From: Flavobacteriia bacterium
Lineage (GTDB): Bacteria; Bacteroidota; Bacteroidia; Flavobacteriales_D; Crocinitomicaceae
DNA: 64,000 nt
Assembly (NCBI GenBank): GCA_947446925.1
Contig: CANFHU010000003.1
Span: 62,001-126,000 of the forward strand
Direction: 5' to 3'
Shown here piece by piece: positions 43,730-57,928 of this stretch. Within the stretch, counting starts at the first letter, position 1, and each line of letters starts with the position of its first letter. Position numbers and translations under genes: made by a program. A model generated the notes under the pieces. That model was not told where the DNA came from. It did not search any database and saw only the letters and a program-made list of their open reading frames with translations.

Positions 43730-45169
43730 TTATATTTTTCTAAAATTGGGGTTTTTAAATTTATTTTTCTTTATAAAAGAATATAGTTTTGATTTGTCTA
43801 TTAGTGTTAATAAACAAAAATAAAATAAAGGTAATAAAGGAGCTTTGTATCGGACTAGATTCCCTAAAACAGGGACTAATAAACCTAAAAAAATAAATGT
43901 GAGAACGATGAATGTACCAAAATAAAAAATAAGTATTTGTTCATCTCTATTAAGTTTCCTTGGGAAAATAAACAAACATAAAATAAGTAATAAGCACATA
44001 AAATTTTCGAGTGCAGGTAAGATGAATAGAAGTGATTTTGTTTCAAATAAATGTGGTCGCGCAAACCCATTACTTATCCCAAACGGAATAGAAATAAAGA
44101 AATTGGATAATTGTCCGTCCATTTTTTTTGTAAAAACTAAACTTTTAGCATTTGCTAATTTAGCTTCATGTTTATAGTCTGCTTGTTTGAATCTCAACAT
44201 TTCGAGAATATTGTAATTATTACCTAATACATTTTTTTCATAAGAAATGTGATTGACTCTTTTGTATTCTTTTCTTTTTTCTTCCTCCGTTTTATTTTTA
44301 AGATTATAAACTACAGGATTATGCGTATAACTCCACGTTATAAAAAACACGATAATTAGAACATACGAACTGATGAAAAATAGTTTTATATGTGCATTTT
44401 TTAAAATCTGTATGATAGCGAAGCAACCAACCGAAGGCAGTATAAATCCAAATATATAAGTTTTTGATATTGAAAGTATTAACAGACTTGTGAGTAAGCC
44501 AATTACAAGATAAATGTTTCTTTTTTGAATTAATTTTGTGGTAAAATAAACAACTAATGAAAGTGCAAAGAGGATAATAGTTTCTTTGAGTAATCCAGTC
44601 GTCCACAAAGCAATAGATGGAGAAAGAAACAGTATAAAAAAATAGAATTTTTTCCATTCTAAATACGGTGATAACATTTTGTAAAGTGTAAAAGTTGCCA
44701 GAAATGAGATTAAACTCATATATAAATTAGCAATTAATAGATTGTTATTTGAAATTAGATTGAGTAAACTTGATAAAATAATAATTGTTTGGTTGTCATT
44801 ATAAATCCCATAGGAATTTGGTTTTGTCCAAAATTTAAGGCTCTCGAATAATTTTATATTTTCTGTATTATCTATTTTTTCACCTTGAATAACGGAGAAA
44901 AAATCGGATGCGTTATTTTTAAATATTTCTGCTAATTCTTTTCCATCCTGAAAATATTTATAGATATCGTTCACGGATTTATCTTTATAAAAATAGGTGT
45001 AGATATACCAGAGTGCAAAACCTGAAAATAACTTAATAAAAAAAGCATAACTGATATAGATACTTGATATCTGCTCTAATTTAAAGCGTTTATTTTTAAA
45101 GATAAAAAACAAAAAAAAGATGGCAACAAAAAGAAAAGTGATGTATTCCACAAACTTGAATTTTTTCAA
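43730..45169 (-). CDS. Polytopic membrane protein, first of twin paralogues
   Basis: This 479-residue protein has about ten hydrophobic segments and matches the following gene in order: WYIYTYFYKDKSVNDIYKYFQDGKEL, LWTTGLLKET, SKTYIFGFI and a VPVLGNLVRYKAPLLP segment. The shared Asp-x-x-x-Tyr-Phe and GLLKE features may be functional. The two genes abut without a gap. I cannot assign a family beyond membrane glycosyltransferase- or polymerase-like topology. Confidence 0.65.
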   Translation of the reverse strand: MKKFKFVEYITFLFVAIFFLFFIFKNKRFKLEQISSIYISYAFFIKLFSGFALWYIYTYFYKDKSVNDIYKYFQDGKELAEIFKNNASDFFSVIQGEKIDNTENIKLFESLKFWTKPNSYGIYNDNQTIIILSSLLNLISNNNLLIANLYMSLISFLATFTLYKMLSPYLEWKKFYFFILFLSPSIALWTTGLLKETIILFALSLVVYFTTKLIQKRNIYLVIGLLTSLLILSISKTYIFGFILPSVGCFAIIQILKNAHIKLFFISSYVLIIVFFITWSYTHNPVVYNLKNKTEEEKRKEYKRVNHISYEKNVLGNNYNILEMLRFKQADYKHEAKLANAKSLVFTKKMDGQLSNFFISIPFGISNGFARPHLFETKSLLFILPALENFMCLLLILCLFIFPRKLNRDEQILIFYFGTFIVLTFIFLGLLVPVLGNLVRYKAPLLPLFYFCLLTLIDKSKLYSFIKKNKFKNPNFRKI

Positions 45170-45257
45170 AGGTAGAAAGAACTTTTTATTTCGCTATTTT
45201 TTAATAACTCTGTGTATATTTTTATAAAATGTTAGTGGCATTAAAACACTATATGTG

Positions 45258-45265
45258 TATTTTTG
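45258..45265 (+). promoter_or_regulatory. Candidate -7 element for purL
   Basis: TATTTTTG fits TAnnTTTG and ends 20 bases before the ATG at 45286, supporting that start. A clear -33 TTG is not visible. Confidence 0.35.
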
Positions 45266-45285
45266 TCATTCTTAAAAACATAAGC

Positions 45286-47523
<2,238 letters not shown>

Positions 47524-47544
47524 TTTATATTATAAACTTTAATT

Positions 47545-47575
47545 AGGTCGTATTCAAAAGATACGGCCTTTTTTA
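47545..47575. terminator. Terminator after purL, possibly bidirectional
   Basis: GGTCGTAT and ATACGGCC pair around TCAAAAG, with CCTTTTTT downstream. The convergent gene's stop lies within the T-rich end, so the hairpin could serve both strands, though the minus-strand tail is weak. Confidence 0.8.
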
Positions 47576-48451
47576 TGCTAAAATAATTTCTTTTAATTCT
47601 AATAATTCCCTCACTTTATCTGGTTTTCCTAAAGATTGATAGGAACTAATCAAATTAATTATAATACGCTGTATAATAATCGTATGACTACAAGGTTCAA
47701 AAAAACCTTTTTCTTCAGGTAGTTTTAAGTCAGCTAGGAATTTACGTATGTCATTTTCGTATAAAATACTTCCTTCAGAAAATGCATTTATATAAAAAAA
47801 CACACCTGAATTGGTATTATTACCAAGTAATTGATTTACTTTATTTTCATCCATATAAGCTAGGATGAAATGATTAGGTAAATTTACACCATAGATAGGG
47901 ATATTAAGACTTTGTGCTATAGTGCTATATAATATACTTAAACTAAGTGGATTGCCATGTTTAGTTTCGAGTACTGTATTTAAGTAAGAGTTTAACGGTG
48001 AATGATAATTTTTATTATCTCCCTTGAATAGATAGCGTGTGTAAAATATTTTATTTAGTATTTTGACTTTTTCAAAAGCGGTTTGCTTTTCATTTATTTC
48101 CATCCATACATCTTGCCTAATTTCATTGATTTTTACTCTAAGCGTTTTCTCGTTGATTCCTGGGTATTGCCATTTACTTAATAGTGTCCATGCTTCGATT
48201 AAATCTAATTCTTTTGATTTTCTCCATTTATCAAGTTCTATTTTAATCGCTGAAAACTGAATTTCGTGTGTGATATGTTCAATTTTAGATTGGTGTAAAA
48301 CACTCATTTCATGCGTTTCCCACGCACTTTCTAAATATGGAATAACAGTTACGCCATAAGAAATAATTTTCGTCTGAACATGGGAAACTATTTCTTCATC
48401 AGGATCATCTAGAAGATTTATTAAGGCTTGTATAGATTCAATATTTATCAT
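47573..48451 (-). CDS. SirB1/transglutaminase-like family protein
   Basis: The 292-residue protein matches the SirB1 layout. An N-terminal helical part is followed by HGNPLSLSILYSTIAQSLNIPIYGVNLPNHFILAY, the family's central block, in which the usual catalytic cysteine of transglutaminases is not present at this site. A C-terminal helical tail of TPR kind ends in LLELKEIIL. No signal peptide is seen. SirB1 family function is poorly defined. It follows moxR by 78 bases on the same strand. Confidence 0.75.
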   Translation of the reverse strand: MINIESIQALINLLDDPDEEIVSHVQTKIISYGVTVIPYLESAWETHEMSVLHQSKIEHITHEIQFSAIKIELDKWRKSKELDLIEAWTLLSKWQYPGINEKTLRVKINEIRQDVWMEINEKQTAFEKVKILNKIFYTRYLFKGDNKNYHSPLNSYLNTVLETKHGNPLSLSILYSTIAQSLNIPIYGVNLPNHFILAYMDENKVNQLLGNNTNSGVFFYINAFSEGSILYENDIRKFLADLKLPEEKGFFEPCSHTIIIQRIIINLISSYQSLGKPDKVRELLELKEIILA

Positions 48452-48529
48452 AAAACAAAAGTACTAGGATAATACTTCTTATTTAATGAAGTAACATTTA
48501 CTTTTAAAAGCAATGTTGTTAATTGTAAA

Positions 48530-49483
48530 TTATAGTAATGATTCGATGATTTTATCCATAGTATACCCTTCTGCCTCAGCGCGGTAATTTCTAACTAAAC
48601 GGTGGCGTAAAATTGGTTTTGCTACTGCTTTTACATCTTCCACATCTGGTGAAAGTTTTCCTTTTAATAAAGCATGGCATTTAGCGCCAATTACTAAAAA
48701 TTGTGATGCACGTGGACCTGCTCCCCAAGATATGTAATCGTTTGATATAGAGGTGCTGTATTTATTATCTTTTCTAGTTTTTGAAACGAGTTGTACTGCA
48801 TATTCCAAAACATTTTCTGAAACAGGAATTTTTCGAACTAAATTTTGATATGCAATTATTTGTCTTGCATCTAATACTTGATTAACTGTAATATGTTTGT
48901 CTTCTGTTGTTGCTCTTACTATTGCAAGTTCTTCGATATAACTAGGATAGTCTACCCAAATGTTAAACATAAAACGATCTAATTGCGCTTCAGGTAGGGG
49001 ATAGGTACCTTCTTGTTCAATAGGATTTTGTGTAGCAAGTACAAAAAATGGATTTGGTAATTTATGTGTAATACCGGCTGCGGTAACTGACTTTTCTTGC
49101 ATTGCTTCTAGTAATGCTGCTTGTGTTTTTGGTGGTGTTCGGTTAATTTCATCCGCTAAAATTATATTACTAAATAACGGACCTTTAATGAATTTAAATG
49201 TTTTACTTTCATCTAATATTTCTGAGCCAATAATGTCTGATGGCATTAAATCTGGAGTAAATTGAATTCGATTAAAGTCTAATCCTAGGGATTGTGCAAT
49301 TGTATTTACAAGCAATGTTTTTGCTAATCCAGGTACACCAATAAGTAAAGCGTGACTTCTCGAGAAAATGGAGATTAATACTTGGTCTACCACTTCTTCT
49401 TGTCCCACAATTACTTTATGGATTTCATTTTTCAGTAGATGATAATCTTCAATAAATTTTTCAGCTAATTCAACATCTCCCAT
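48530..49483 (-). CDS. MoxR-family AAA+ ATPase
   Basis: MoxR ATPases act as chaperones for metal-centre or complex assembly. The 317-residue protein has Walker A GVPGLAKT (49-56), Walker B ILADEINR (D111, E112), a sensor [24 protein letters not shown] and a late [12 protein letters not shown]-like arginine region. The usual DUF58 and VWA partners are not next to it; a SurA-type isomerase gene precedes it by eight bases, suggesting an unusual pairing with envelope protein folding. Confidence 0.92.
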   Translation of the reverse strand: MGDVELAEKFIEDYHLLKNEIHKVIVGQEEVVDQVLISIFSRSHALLIGVPGLAKTLLVNTIAQSLGLDFNRIQFTPDLMPSDIIGSEILDESKTFKFIKGPLFSNIILADEINRTPPKTQAALLEAMQEKSVTAAGITHKLPNPFFVLATQNPIEQEGTYPLPEAQLDRFMFNIWVDYPSYIEELAIVRATTEDKHITVNQVLDARQIIAYQNLVRKIPVSENVLEYAVQLVSKTRKDNKYSTSISNDYISWGAGPRASQFLVIGAKCHALLKGKLSPDVEDVKAVAKPILRHRLVRNYRAEAEGYTMDKIIESLL

Positions 49484-49491
49484 AATCTGAT

Positions 49492-50835
49492 TTAATTAGT
49501 TTTCCAAGAATATTTATAGTTACAATTTTCATATTCTTTATCAATTCGAATATAGGCATTACCAATTTTTGTTTTAATCCAATTAGAAAGAATCTTATCT
49601 TTTTTATCGTTTTCAGTTGCTCTTTGAATTAGCGTATAATCTTGTTCTAAATTTGCTTTATGCGGTCCAATACGGTTCATCAAACGCACAATTCTTATTC
49701 CTTGTTTTTTTTCATTAAAATCGAAATACAAACTTGGTGTTGTTAAATCACCAGCATTTAATGCGTTTGTTAATATAAAAATTTGTTGATCAATTTGGTT
49801 TAGATCTTCCATGCTCCATCCTTGCTCTCCAGTAATAGGGTTAGTTATAATTCCCTTATTATGTCTTGTGTTATTATCGTTTGAATATTGTAATACTGCT
49901 TGCTCCCAGGTAATTTGATTTTGTTTAAGTTTAGAATAACACTCTTCCATTTTCGAACTTGCGTCAGTTAAACTTTGACGGTTGAATTCAGGTACTAAGA
50001 GAATATGTCTGCATGTATAATCATCTCCTTTTCGTTCTATAAGTTGTACAATATGATATCCATAATCTGTTTCAAATACATTGCTTATTTCCCCAGGTTT
50101 TAATGCAAATAAAGCTGCTTCAAATGGTGGTACCATCATTCCTCTAGACGCGGTCATTTGTCCTCCTTGCAATGCACTTCCTGGATCTTGGGAATGAATT
50201 CGGGCTTGTGTTTCAAAACTTTTTCCATTTAGTATATCTTCTCGTATATCCTTTAGTTTATTAATAGTAATTTGACGATCTTCTTGCGTAATTTTTGGAA
50301 AAACTACAATTTGTTGTATACTAATTTTTGCATTGATAAATGGAATACTATCGCTTGGTAAATTTTTATAATATTCTTCGATTTCTTTAGGTGTAATATT
50401 TGATGCTCCGGTAATTTGTCGTTGCATTTCTTCTGTCATTAATCTCTTTTTTATCAAAGGCCGAAATTCGTTTTTTATTTGTGTTACGGTTTTATTGTAA
50501 AATTCTTCCATTTTTTGTCGACCGCCAATTTGTTGTTCAATAACACGTAAACGATTTTCCATTTCTCCATCTACTTGTGCATCTGAAATTTTGATACTAT
50601 CTAGTTCAGCTTGATTTAAAAAAAGATTTTGCATTAATAATTTTTCCAATATTTCGCAATCTTGGTTAGCTGTTTTATTTGGCAAACTATCAATATCTTG
50701 TGCTTTTTGAGATTCAATATCTGATTTTAATATTACATTTTCTCCAATTTGAGCAACAATTTTATCTAATATTAATGGTTTTTGCTGTGCAAAAGATAAC
50801 GAAGTGATAAAGAATAACAGAAAAGTATATTTCAT
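49492..50835 (-). CDS. SurA-like periplasmic peptidyl-prolyl isomerase
   Basis: Signal peptide ([16 protein letters not shown]), an N-terminal SurA helical domain ([18 protein letters not shown]), and two parvulin-like parts: one complete (about residues 168-265, with [45 protein letters not shown]) and a second diverged (about 275-380, CRHILLVPE). It assists outer-membrane protein folding. It sits between a larger PpiC-type isomerase and moxR on one transcript. Confidence 0.9.
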   Translation of the reverse strand: MKYTFLLFFITSLSFAQQKPLILDKIVAQIGENVILKSDIESQKAQDIDSLPNKTANQDCEILEKLLMQNLFLNQAELDSIKISDAQVDGEMENRLRVIEQQIGGRQKMEEFYNKTVTQIKNEFRPLIKKRLMTEEMQRQITGASNITPKEIEEYYKNLPSDSIPFINAKISIQQIVVFPKITQEDRQITINKLKDIREDILNGKSFETQARIHSQDPGSALQGGQMTASRGMMVPPFEAALFALKPGEISNVFETDYGYHIVQLIERKGDDYTCRHILLVPEFNRQSLTDASSKMEECYSKLKQNQITWEQAVLQYSNDNNTRHNKGIITNPITGEQGWSMEDLNQIDQQIFILTNALNAGDLTTPSLYFDFNEKKQGIRIVRLMNRIGPHKANLEQDYTLIQRATENDKKDKILSNWIKTKIGNAYIRIDKEYENCNYKYSWKTN

Positions 50836-50851
50836 ACGGACAGTAGTATAT

Positions 50852-52801
50852 TTAATTGGAATCTAATGAGTAAATAATTTTCTCGTTTATTTTAAATGTG
50901 TATTTTTTTGCTAATTCTTTTAACCATTCTTGTTCCAAATAATTTTGATAGTCAGATGTAATTAATCCTTTAGCATCTATAAGTAATTTAGGTCCTGCAG
51001 GAATTAATTCATCCACTTTTATGACATAATATTTCCCTCCAAATTCATAAGATGGGTTTGTCCCTTTTTTAAAAGTTCTTCCTTTTAAATAAGGTATCTC
51101 ACTGATCTCATATTTATTTGTTTTTACTTTTAAATTAAGTTCAGATGTAGCATTTAATTTTTCAAGTATATGTTTGGAAGTGATAGTATCCGATTTTAAC
51201 ATTTTAATCACTTGATTTGCAATGTTTTTATCTAAACATTCATAAACCATCGCATCAATACGGTCTTTCCATTGGTAATTAAATTTATGACTTTCGTAAA
51301 AAATCTTAAGTCCAATGGTGTCCTTATTCGCTTTATTCCAAACTTTATCTGTCATAATTTCATACAATAATACGCCATCATGGTATTCTTGCATTAATGC
51401 TTTAAATTCTGGGTATTTAGTTTCGAGTTGAGAATCCTCATATTTTAGTATCTCTTGAGATACCCATGTTTGGTATTGTTTGTTGATTAGATTTTTTGCG
51501 TCAGTTTTTGGTACTCTGTAGTTGGAAGTAATATAATTCGCAAATTGTTTTTGTGTAAAAGATTGATTATTTAGAATAAAAAGTACTTCATCTTTTTTGA
51601 GTTTGGAGGCAGTCCATTTTCCTTTGTAATAATTTGAATCGATATTCTTCACAAACCATTTTAAGCCTTTTTTACTTAAATCCTCAAAATGATATTCGTT
51701 TTTTAGTTTGTTAATTAGAACAGTCTGAGTTTTTTTAGATCTATCATCCCTATTTACTTTGGATTGAAGTTCTTTTTTCATACTTTCAAATGATGCTAAA
51801 GGACTTAGTGCAAGTCTTTTTATGATGTGAAAGCCAAAGTCTGTTTGTATCGGTGATGAGAATTCTCCATCTTTAGTTAATTGAAATGCAGCCTCTTCAA
51901 ATTCTGGCACCATACGTGTAGTTGTTCCACTTCCAAATTCCGGTAACTTTCCGCCCTTTTCACTAGAACCAGGATCATCTGAAAAGTTTGCTGCTAATTC
52001 TTCGAATTTCTCACCAACTTTTAATTTTGAAAATATTTCTTCAATTTTCTTTTTGGCTGCTTCAATATCCGCTTTGCTACCATCACGCTTAACAGCAACC
52101 ATAATGTGTGCTGTTTGCATAATCCCTCTTGCAGCACGCTTATCGACAACTTTTAGTAGATGATATCCAAAACGTGTACGAACAATAGATGATAATTGGT
52201 TTACTGGTGTATTGTATGCTGCTTCTTCGAATGGAAAAACCATTTGGAAAGCTGTAAAATAACCTAAATCACCACCATTTGTTACAGCAGATGGATCTTC
52301 AGAAACCTCTTTAGCTATTTTTGCAAAATCCTCCCCGTTTTCTATTCGCTTTTTAATTCCTTCAATTCTCTCAAACGCTTTCATAGTATCTTCTGGACTA
52401 GCGTTTTGGTCTAAGCGAATAAGGATATGAGAAGCTTTTACTTCTTTTTGAAGTCGGTTATATGCCTCTTCAACTACTTTAATATTTTCTTGTTTGTCAA
52501 TTAAATATGGAGTAGATAAACTTTTTCGATATCCGAATAATTCTTTTTTAAGTTTTGGAAGTGTGTCGTATCCTTGAGATTCTGCTTCCAAAACTTTCAG
52601 TTTGAATTTTTTATACAAATCTAAATATTCATCAATCGATTTTTTGTCGAATTTTGGTTGTTGATTATTTTTTAAATAAATCTGAAGAAATTCATTCTTC
52701 GAGATTTTTTTATTGTTAACCTCGATTACATAGTTTTCTTCTTGTGCATGTAACAAGATCGATACAACACAAGTAATGAATAATAGAATTTTTTTTTTCA
52801 T
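50852..52801 (-). CDS. Large PpiC/parvulin-type peptidyl-prolyl isomerase
   Basis: The 649-residue exported protein (signal KKILLFITCVVSILLHAQ) has two complete parvulin domains. The first lies at about residues 115-215 (ASHILIRL, ISNGGDLGYF-like VTNGGDLGYF, RTRFGYHLLKV). The second lies at about 228-330 (TAHIMVAV, SSEKGGKLPEFG, QTDFGFHIIKRL). A long C-terminal helical region follows. It probably folds envelope proteins with the SurA-like neighbour 16 bases downstream. It begins one base after guaB; the start codon is followed by a run of ten A bases. Confidence 0.9.
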   Translation of the reverse strand: MKKKILLFITCVVSILLHAQEENYVIEVNNKKISKNEFLQIYLKNNQQPKFDKKSIDEYLDLYKKFKLKVLEAESQGYDTLPKLKKELFGYRKSLSTPYLIDKQENIKVVEEAYNRLQKEVKASHILIRLDQNASPEDTMKAFERIEGIKKRIENGEDFAKIAKEVSEDPSAVTNGGDLGYFTAFQMVFPFEEAAYNTPVNQLSSIVRTRFGYHLLKVVDKRAARGIMQTAHIMVAVKRDGSKADIEAAKKKIEEIFSKLKVGEKFEELAANFSDDPGSSEKGGKLPEFGSGTTTRMVPEFEEAAFQLTKDGEFSSPIQTDFGFHIIKRLALSPLASFESMKKELQSKVNRDDRSKKTQTVLINKLKNEYHFEDLSKKGLKWFVKNIDSNYYKGKWTASKLKKDEVLFILNNQSFTQKQFANYITSNYRVPKTDAKNLINKQYQTWVSQEILKYEDSQLETKYPEFKALMQEYHDGVLLYEIMTDKVWNKANKDTIGLKIFYESHKFNYQWKDRIDAMVYECLDKNIANQVIKMLKSDTITSKHILEKLNATSELNLKVKTNKYEISEIPYLKGRTFKKGTNPSYEFGGKYYVIKVDELIPAGPKLLIDAKGLITSDYQNYLEQEWLKELAKKYTFKINEKIIYSLDSN

Positions 52802-52802
52802 T

Positions 52803-54311
<1,509 letters not shown>

Positions 54312-54395
54312 TTAATAATTCTCATCATTTATTGATTTTAACAATTATTAAACAAAAAACAATGTAATATTGTATTGTTATCAAATTATTATTTC

Positions 54396-55016
54396 ATGAA
54401 GACATGTCTTTTATTTATTTTTCTACTTGCTAATTATGTTTTTGGTCAACAAAATGAAAAATCATTAATTCAATTGTCTGGTGTTATTGTGTCGTCAGAT
54501 AGTCTTGAAAATCTACCGTTTACTACTATCTTTCATAAAAGTAATAAACGTGGAACAGTATCCGATTATTATGGTTATTTCTCCATCGTAGTTGTGCCGG
54601 GAGATACGCTTTTGTTTAAAAATTACGGTTACAAAACATCCTCCTATATTGTACCAGATACGTTAAAAGAGGATCGTTATTCTATAATTCATGTTTTACA
54701 AGGTGATTATAAAGAATTACCGGCGGCAATCATTTATCCATGGCCTTCTAGAGAAGCGTTTGCAAAAGCATTTTTAGAGATGCATCCTTACGATGATGCA
54801 CTTAGACGTGCACAAAAACAATTGTCAGGAGCAAATTTAGCGTTTATTGCAGCAAGTGTTTCAACAGATCCTGGTTTAACTTATTCCTGGCAACAAAATC
54901 AACAATACACAAAGATTTATACGATGGGACAAAGTCCCGTAAATAATTTATTTAATCCAGCATCTTGGAATTCATTTATAAATTCTTGGAAAGCGGGTAA
55001 ATTAGGGAGAGAATAA
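54396..55016 (+). CDS. Secreted protein with carboxypeptidase-regulatory-like domain
   Basis: Read from ATG at 54396 (206 residues) it has a signal peptide (KTCLLFIFLLANYVFGQQ), which a longer frame would disrupt. A CarboxypepD_reg-like beta-sandwich follows (LSGVIVSSDSLENLPFTTIF, NKRGTVSDYYGYFSIVVVPGDTLLFKNYGYKT), then a helical tail with repeated aromatic residues. Such proteins in this phylum are surface or periplasmic. Its TAA stop touches the stop of the convergent gene with no base between. Confidence 0.75.
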   Translation: MKTCLLFIFLLANYVFGQQNEKSLIQLSGVIVSSDSLENLPFTTIFHKSNKRGTVSDYYGYFSIVVVPGDTLLFKNYGYKTSSYIVPDTLKEDRYSIIHVLQGDYKELPAAIIYPWPSREAFAKAFLEMHPYDDALRRAQKQLSGANLAFIAASVSTDPGLTYSWQQNQQYTKIYTMGQSPVNNLFNPASWNSFINSWKAGKLGRE

Positions 55017-56051
55017 TTATTTAGCTTCTTCTTCTTTATCTTTCTTTTGTTTCTTTTTACGTTTAGGCTTTTCTTCTTCTAATTCTATTTCATCATCCTC
55101 CGATTTTGTCTCTTCTTTTTTTACTTCAGGAAAAGTTCTTATTTCTTTTCCTTTTTCGTTAAATTCATGTTCTTCTAATAAAGTACCTTTTTTATATAAA
55201 GATCGAATTCTTAATTTTCTGTTTGGAAAATATTCTTCAAACCATCCATCTTTTATTCCTTTTTTGTAATTCTCCAATGTTTGAACAAATCCTTGATAAT
55301 AATAGGAAGTAAAAGGACCATTTTTTATGTCGTTTAACCAATATTCTGTTTTTAGTAATGTGCCATCATCATAATAATAGGATAACATCCCATCTTTTTT
55401 TCCATTTTTATAGGTTAACTTTTCAGTGATTTTACCTTCTTTATTATAACTTATAAAACTACCATCCATGTTGCCTTTGGTGTAATGAATAGATCTTTTT
55501 ATTTTTCCGGTTGAATAAAAAATCCGTTTCTCACCATTTAACTGATCATATGCATAATTTTCAAATAGAGTAGAATCTCCTATTGGATTGAAATAGACAA
55601 ATTTCCCATGTTTTTGCCCAACTAAATAGTTCATTTCCCATGCCGTAATGTTTGTGCTGTCGTAATAATAAGTCCATTTTCCATTTTCAAATCCTTCTAC
55701 ATGTGTTCGTACTACCATTGGACATCCAGAAATGTATTTTGTAGTGTCTGTACCGTTTTCTTTTCCATTTAAAAAAGTGATAAAACGTTCACGCATACCG
55801 TTTTCATAACAAGTCTCACACTTTCCAGTATAGGGTTTTCCTCCTGAAGCAGATACGAATGTTTTACTTCTTTCATCAAACTCAATTTTAGCATTGCAAT
55901 CTACTACACCAGGTGTTTTACCGCATTGCCATTCAATATATTTTTGTCCGTTTTTAATGCTTCCTTCATAGCATTTTTTTTCTCTTTTTTCGATTTGTCC
56001 ATAAAATAGGTAAGAAACGAAAAGAAATAATAGTGTAGTTAGTAGTTTCAT
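55017..56051 (-). CDS. YwqK/MORN-like repeat secreted protein
   Basis: A signal peptide (LLTTLLFLFVSYLFYGQ) precedes about nine copies of a 20-25-residue repeat with the pattern YxxGKxxGxxxxYxxxGxxxxxxxY, for instance KNGKKDGMLSYYYDDGTLLK and KKGIKDGWFEEYFPNRKL. This is the YwqK-type repeat of MORN-like proteins, often labelled antitoxin by annotation pipelines without proof. It ends in a Lys/Glu-rich tail. No toxin gene is adjacent. The stop touches its convergent neighbour, and the start overlaps the epimerase gene by four bases. Confidence 0.75.
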   Translation of the reverse strand: MKLLTTLLFLFVSYLFYGQIEKREKKCYEGSIKNGQKYIEWQCGKTPGVVDCNAKIEFDERSKTFVSASGGKPYTGKCETCYENGMRERFITFLNGKENGTDTTKYISGCPMVVRTHVEGFENGKWTYYYDSTNITAWEMNYLVGQKHGKFVYFNPIGDSTLFENYAYDQLNGEKRIFYSTGKIKRSIHYTKGNMDGSFISYNKEGKITEKLTYKNGKKDGMLSYYYDDGTLLKTEYWLNDIKNGPFTSYYYQGFVQTLENYKKGIKDGWFEEYFPNRKLRIRSLYKKGTLLEEHEFNEKGKEIRTFPEVKKEETKSEDDEIELEEEKPKRKKKQKKDKEEEAK

Positions 56052-57928
56052 TCTTTATCAAGTGTAGTAAATTCAGAGTTGTTACTGATGTATTCCGGAA
56101 CAATTTCTTTCATTAATTTAACGATGTTCTGATTGTTTTGCATATCATATAAACTAATAAGTTCTTCTATTTTTTGTTTAATATTATCATTTGACTGTCT
56201 AACTTTTGCAATTAAGATTTTAGGATGATGTGTAGGGATGGTATTTTCATCTTTCGCTAATAATTCTTCATATAATTTTTCTCCAGGTCTTAAACCTGTA
56301 ACTTTAATTTCAATATCCTTACCTTCAATCAATCCAGATAGTTTTATCATTTTCTTTGCTAAATCTATAATTTTAACCGATTCTCCCATGTCAAATACAA
56401 AAATTTCTCCACCATGCCCCATCGAACAAGCTTCTAAAACTAATTGACACGCTTCAGGTATTGTCATAAAGAATCGTGTAACTCGCTTATCTGTAATCGT
56501 AATAGGGCCACCTTGTTCTATTTGTTTTTTAAATAGAGGTATTACAGAACCATTAGATCCTAGTACATTGCCGAATCGAGTTGTGATGAATTTTGTTTTA
56601 GCATGTTTATTAGATTGCGCATAAATTTCTGCTATTCGTTTAGATGCACCCATTACATTCGTCGGATTAACTGCTTTATCAGTAGAAATCATGACAAATT
56701 TATTAACTTCATAGATGATAGAAAGATCCACTAAATTTTTTGTTCCTAGTATATTTGTATAAATTGCTTCCGAAGGATTGTCTTCCATCAATGGTACATG
56801 TTTATATGCAGCCGCATGAAACACATAATTTGGTTTGAAGAAGTCATAAAGTCTTTCCATACGTTTGAAGTTACTGATGTCACCGACAACTATCGAAAAA
56901 TTGAATTCAGGAAAATTGAAATTTAACTCTTGTTCCAAATCATACAATGCGGATTCTGCTTGGTCTAGTAAGATGACGAGTTTTGGTTTGTAATTAACCA
57001 ATTGTTTTACAATTCCGCTTCCTATTGACCCTGCTGCACCTGAAACTAAAATAATCTGATTATTTAATTCTTTTTGAATTTTTTCAGCCTGTAAGTAAAT
57101 AGGATTTCTACCTAATAAATCTTCAATTCTAATATTTTTTATTTGTGAAGTTGTGAAATCTCCATTTATCCAACTTTTGGAACTTGGAACTTGAAGAACA
57201 GAAACCGAATTTTTTAAACATGAGTCTAAAATTATTTTTTGTTTTTCATAGTTAGGTTTCTGTATCGCTACAATTAATTTATTTATTTTTTTAGTTTGAA
57301 TTATTTTTTCGATATCTAAACTACTGTAAATTTTTGTCCCTTGAAGACGTGTGTTTTTTAGTTTAACATTGTCATCAATATATCCAATTACTTCAAAAGG
57401 TGATTCTGAATCCTTTTCAATTGTTCGTTTAGTTATTAATCCAGAAACACCTGCGCCATATATTAGGACACGTTCTTTATTTTTTGCGTTTATTTTATTT
57501 ACGGATTCGATATAAAAGATTTTTACAGCAAACCTAAATCCAATAATAAGTGAATAACTAATGAAAAATTCCATAATAATTATGGAAGTTGGGAGTAAGT
57601 GTCTTTCATCAATAAATCTTGCTTTAATGAAGTTTAGGATGATAAGCAATAAAGTAGAGGATCCAATAGTAATTAGTAGTCGTTTGATATCTAATATTGA
57701 TGTGTGTCGTATATGTCCTTGATAAATTTTAAAAGCAAAGAAAACGATACATTTGATTAAAATAAAAATAAGGATAGAAATAAAAGATTTATGCCAAAAC
57801 TCAAATTCTGCAGTTTTAATTTGAAATTCAAATCGAATAAAATAGGCAGAAATCAATGATATTATTGAAAGTAAAATATCAATTAGAAAAATAATCCAAT
57901 TTGGTGTTTTTGATAATGGAAAAAGCAT
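56048..57928 (-). CDS. Membrane nucleotide-sugar 4,6-dehydratase (CapD/WbpM/PglF family)
   Basis: The 626-residue protein has four N-terminal hydrophobic helices (about residues 12-140) and a Rossmann-like CoA-binding-type segment (VLIYGAGVSGLITKRT). Then comes the SDR domain with VSGAAGSIGSGIVKQL, VFHAAAYKHVPLMEDNP and STDKAVNPTNVMGASKR. The SMK-type catalytic site of PglF-like enzymes replaces the usual YxxxK. It would dehydrate UDP-GlcNAc or a similar sugar for surface polysaccharide or glycan synthesis. It overlaps the YwqK-like gene by four bases. Confidence 0.9.
   Translation of the reverse strand: MLFPLSKTPNWIIFLIDILLSIISLISAYFIRFEFQIKTAEFEFWHKSFISILIFILIKCIVFFAFKIYQGHIRHTSILDIKRLLITIGSSTLLLIILNFIKARFIDERHLLPTSIIIMEFFISYSLIIGFRFAVKIFYIESVNKINAKNKERVLIYGAGVSGLITKRTIEKDSESPFEVIGYIDDNVKLKNTRLQGTKIYSSLDIEKIIQTKKINKLIVAIQKPNYEKQKIILDSCLKNSVSVLQVPSSKSWINGDFTTSQIKNIRIEDLLGRNPIYLQAEKIQKELNNQIILVSGAAGSIGSGIVKQLVNYKPKLVILLDQAESALYDLEQELNFNFPEFNFSIVVGDISNFKRMERLYDFFKPNYVFHAAAYKHVPLMEDNPSEAIYTNILGTKNLVDLSIIYEVNKFVMISTDKAVNPTNVMGASKRIAEIYAQSNKHAKTKFITTRFGNVLGSNGSVIPLFKKQIEQGGPITITDKRVTRFFMTIPEACQLVLEACSMGHGGEIFVFDMGESVKIIDLAKKMIKLSGLIEGKDIEIKVTGLRPGEKLYEELLAKDENTIPTHHPKILIAKVRQSNDNIKQKIEELISLYDMQNNQNIVKLMKEIVPEYISNNSEFTTLDKE

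Noticed and set aside
45229-45285. Longer N-terminus for purL
   Set aside because: PurL proteins start near the MEST segment, and a -7 element lies inside the extension.
45170-45285. Purine riboswitch upstream of purL
   Set aside because: The stretch is short and A+T-rich, with no conserved purine-aptamer junction bases visible.
55017-56051. Toxin-antitoxin system suggested by the YwqK-type repeats
   Set aside because: The protein is exported, there is no neighbouring toxin, and the antitoxin label for this repeat is not proven.
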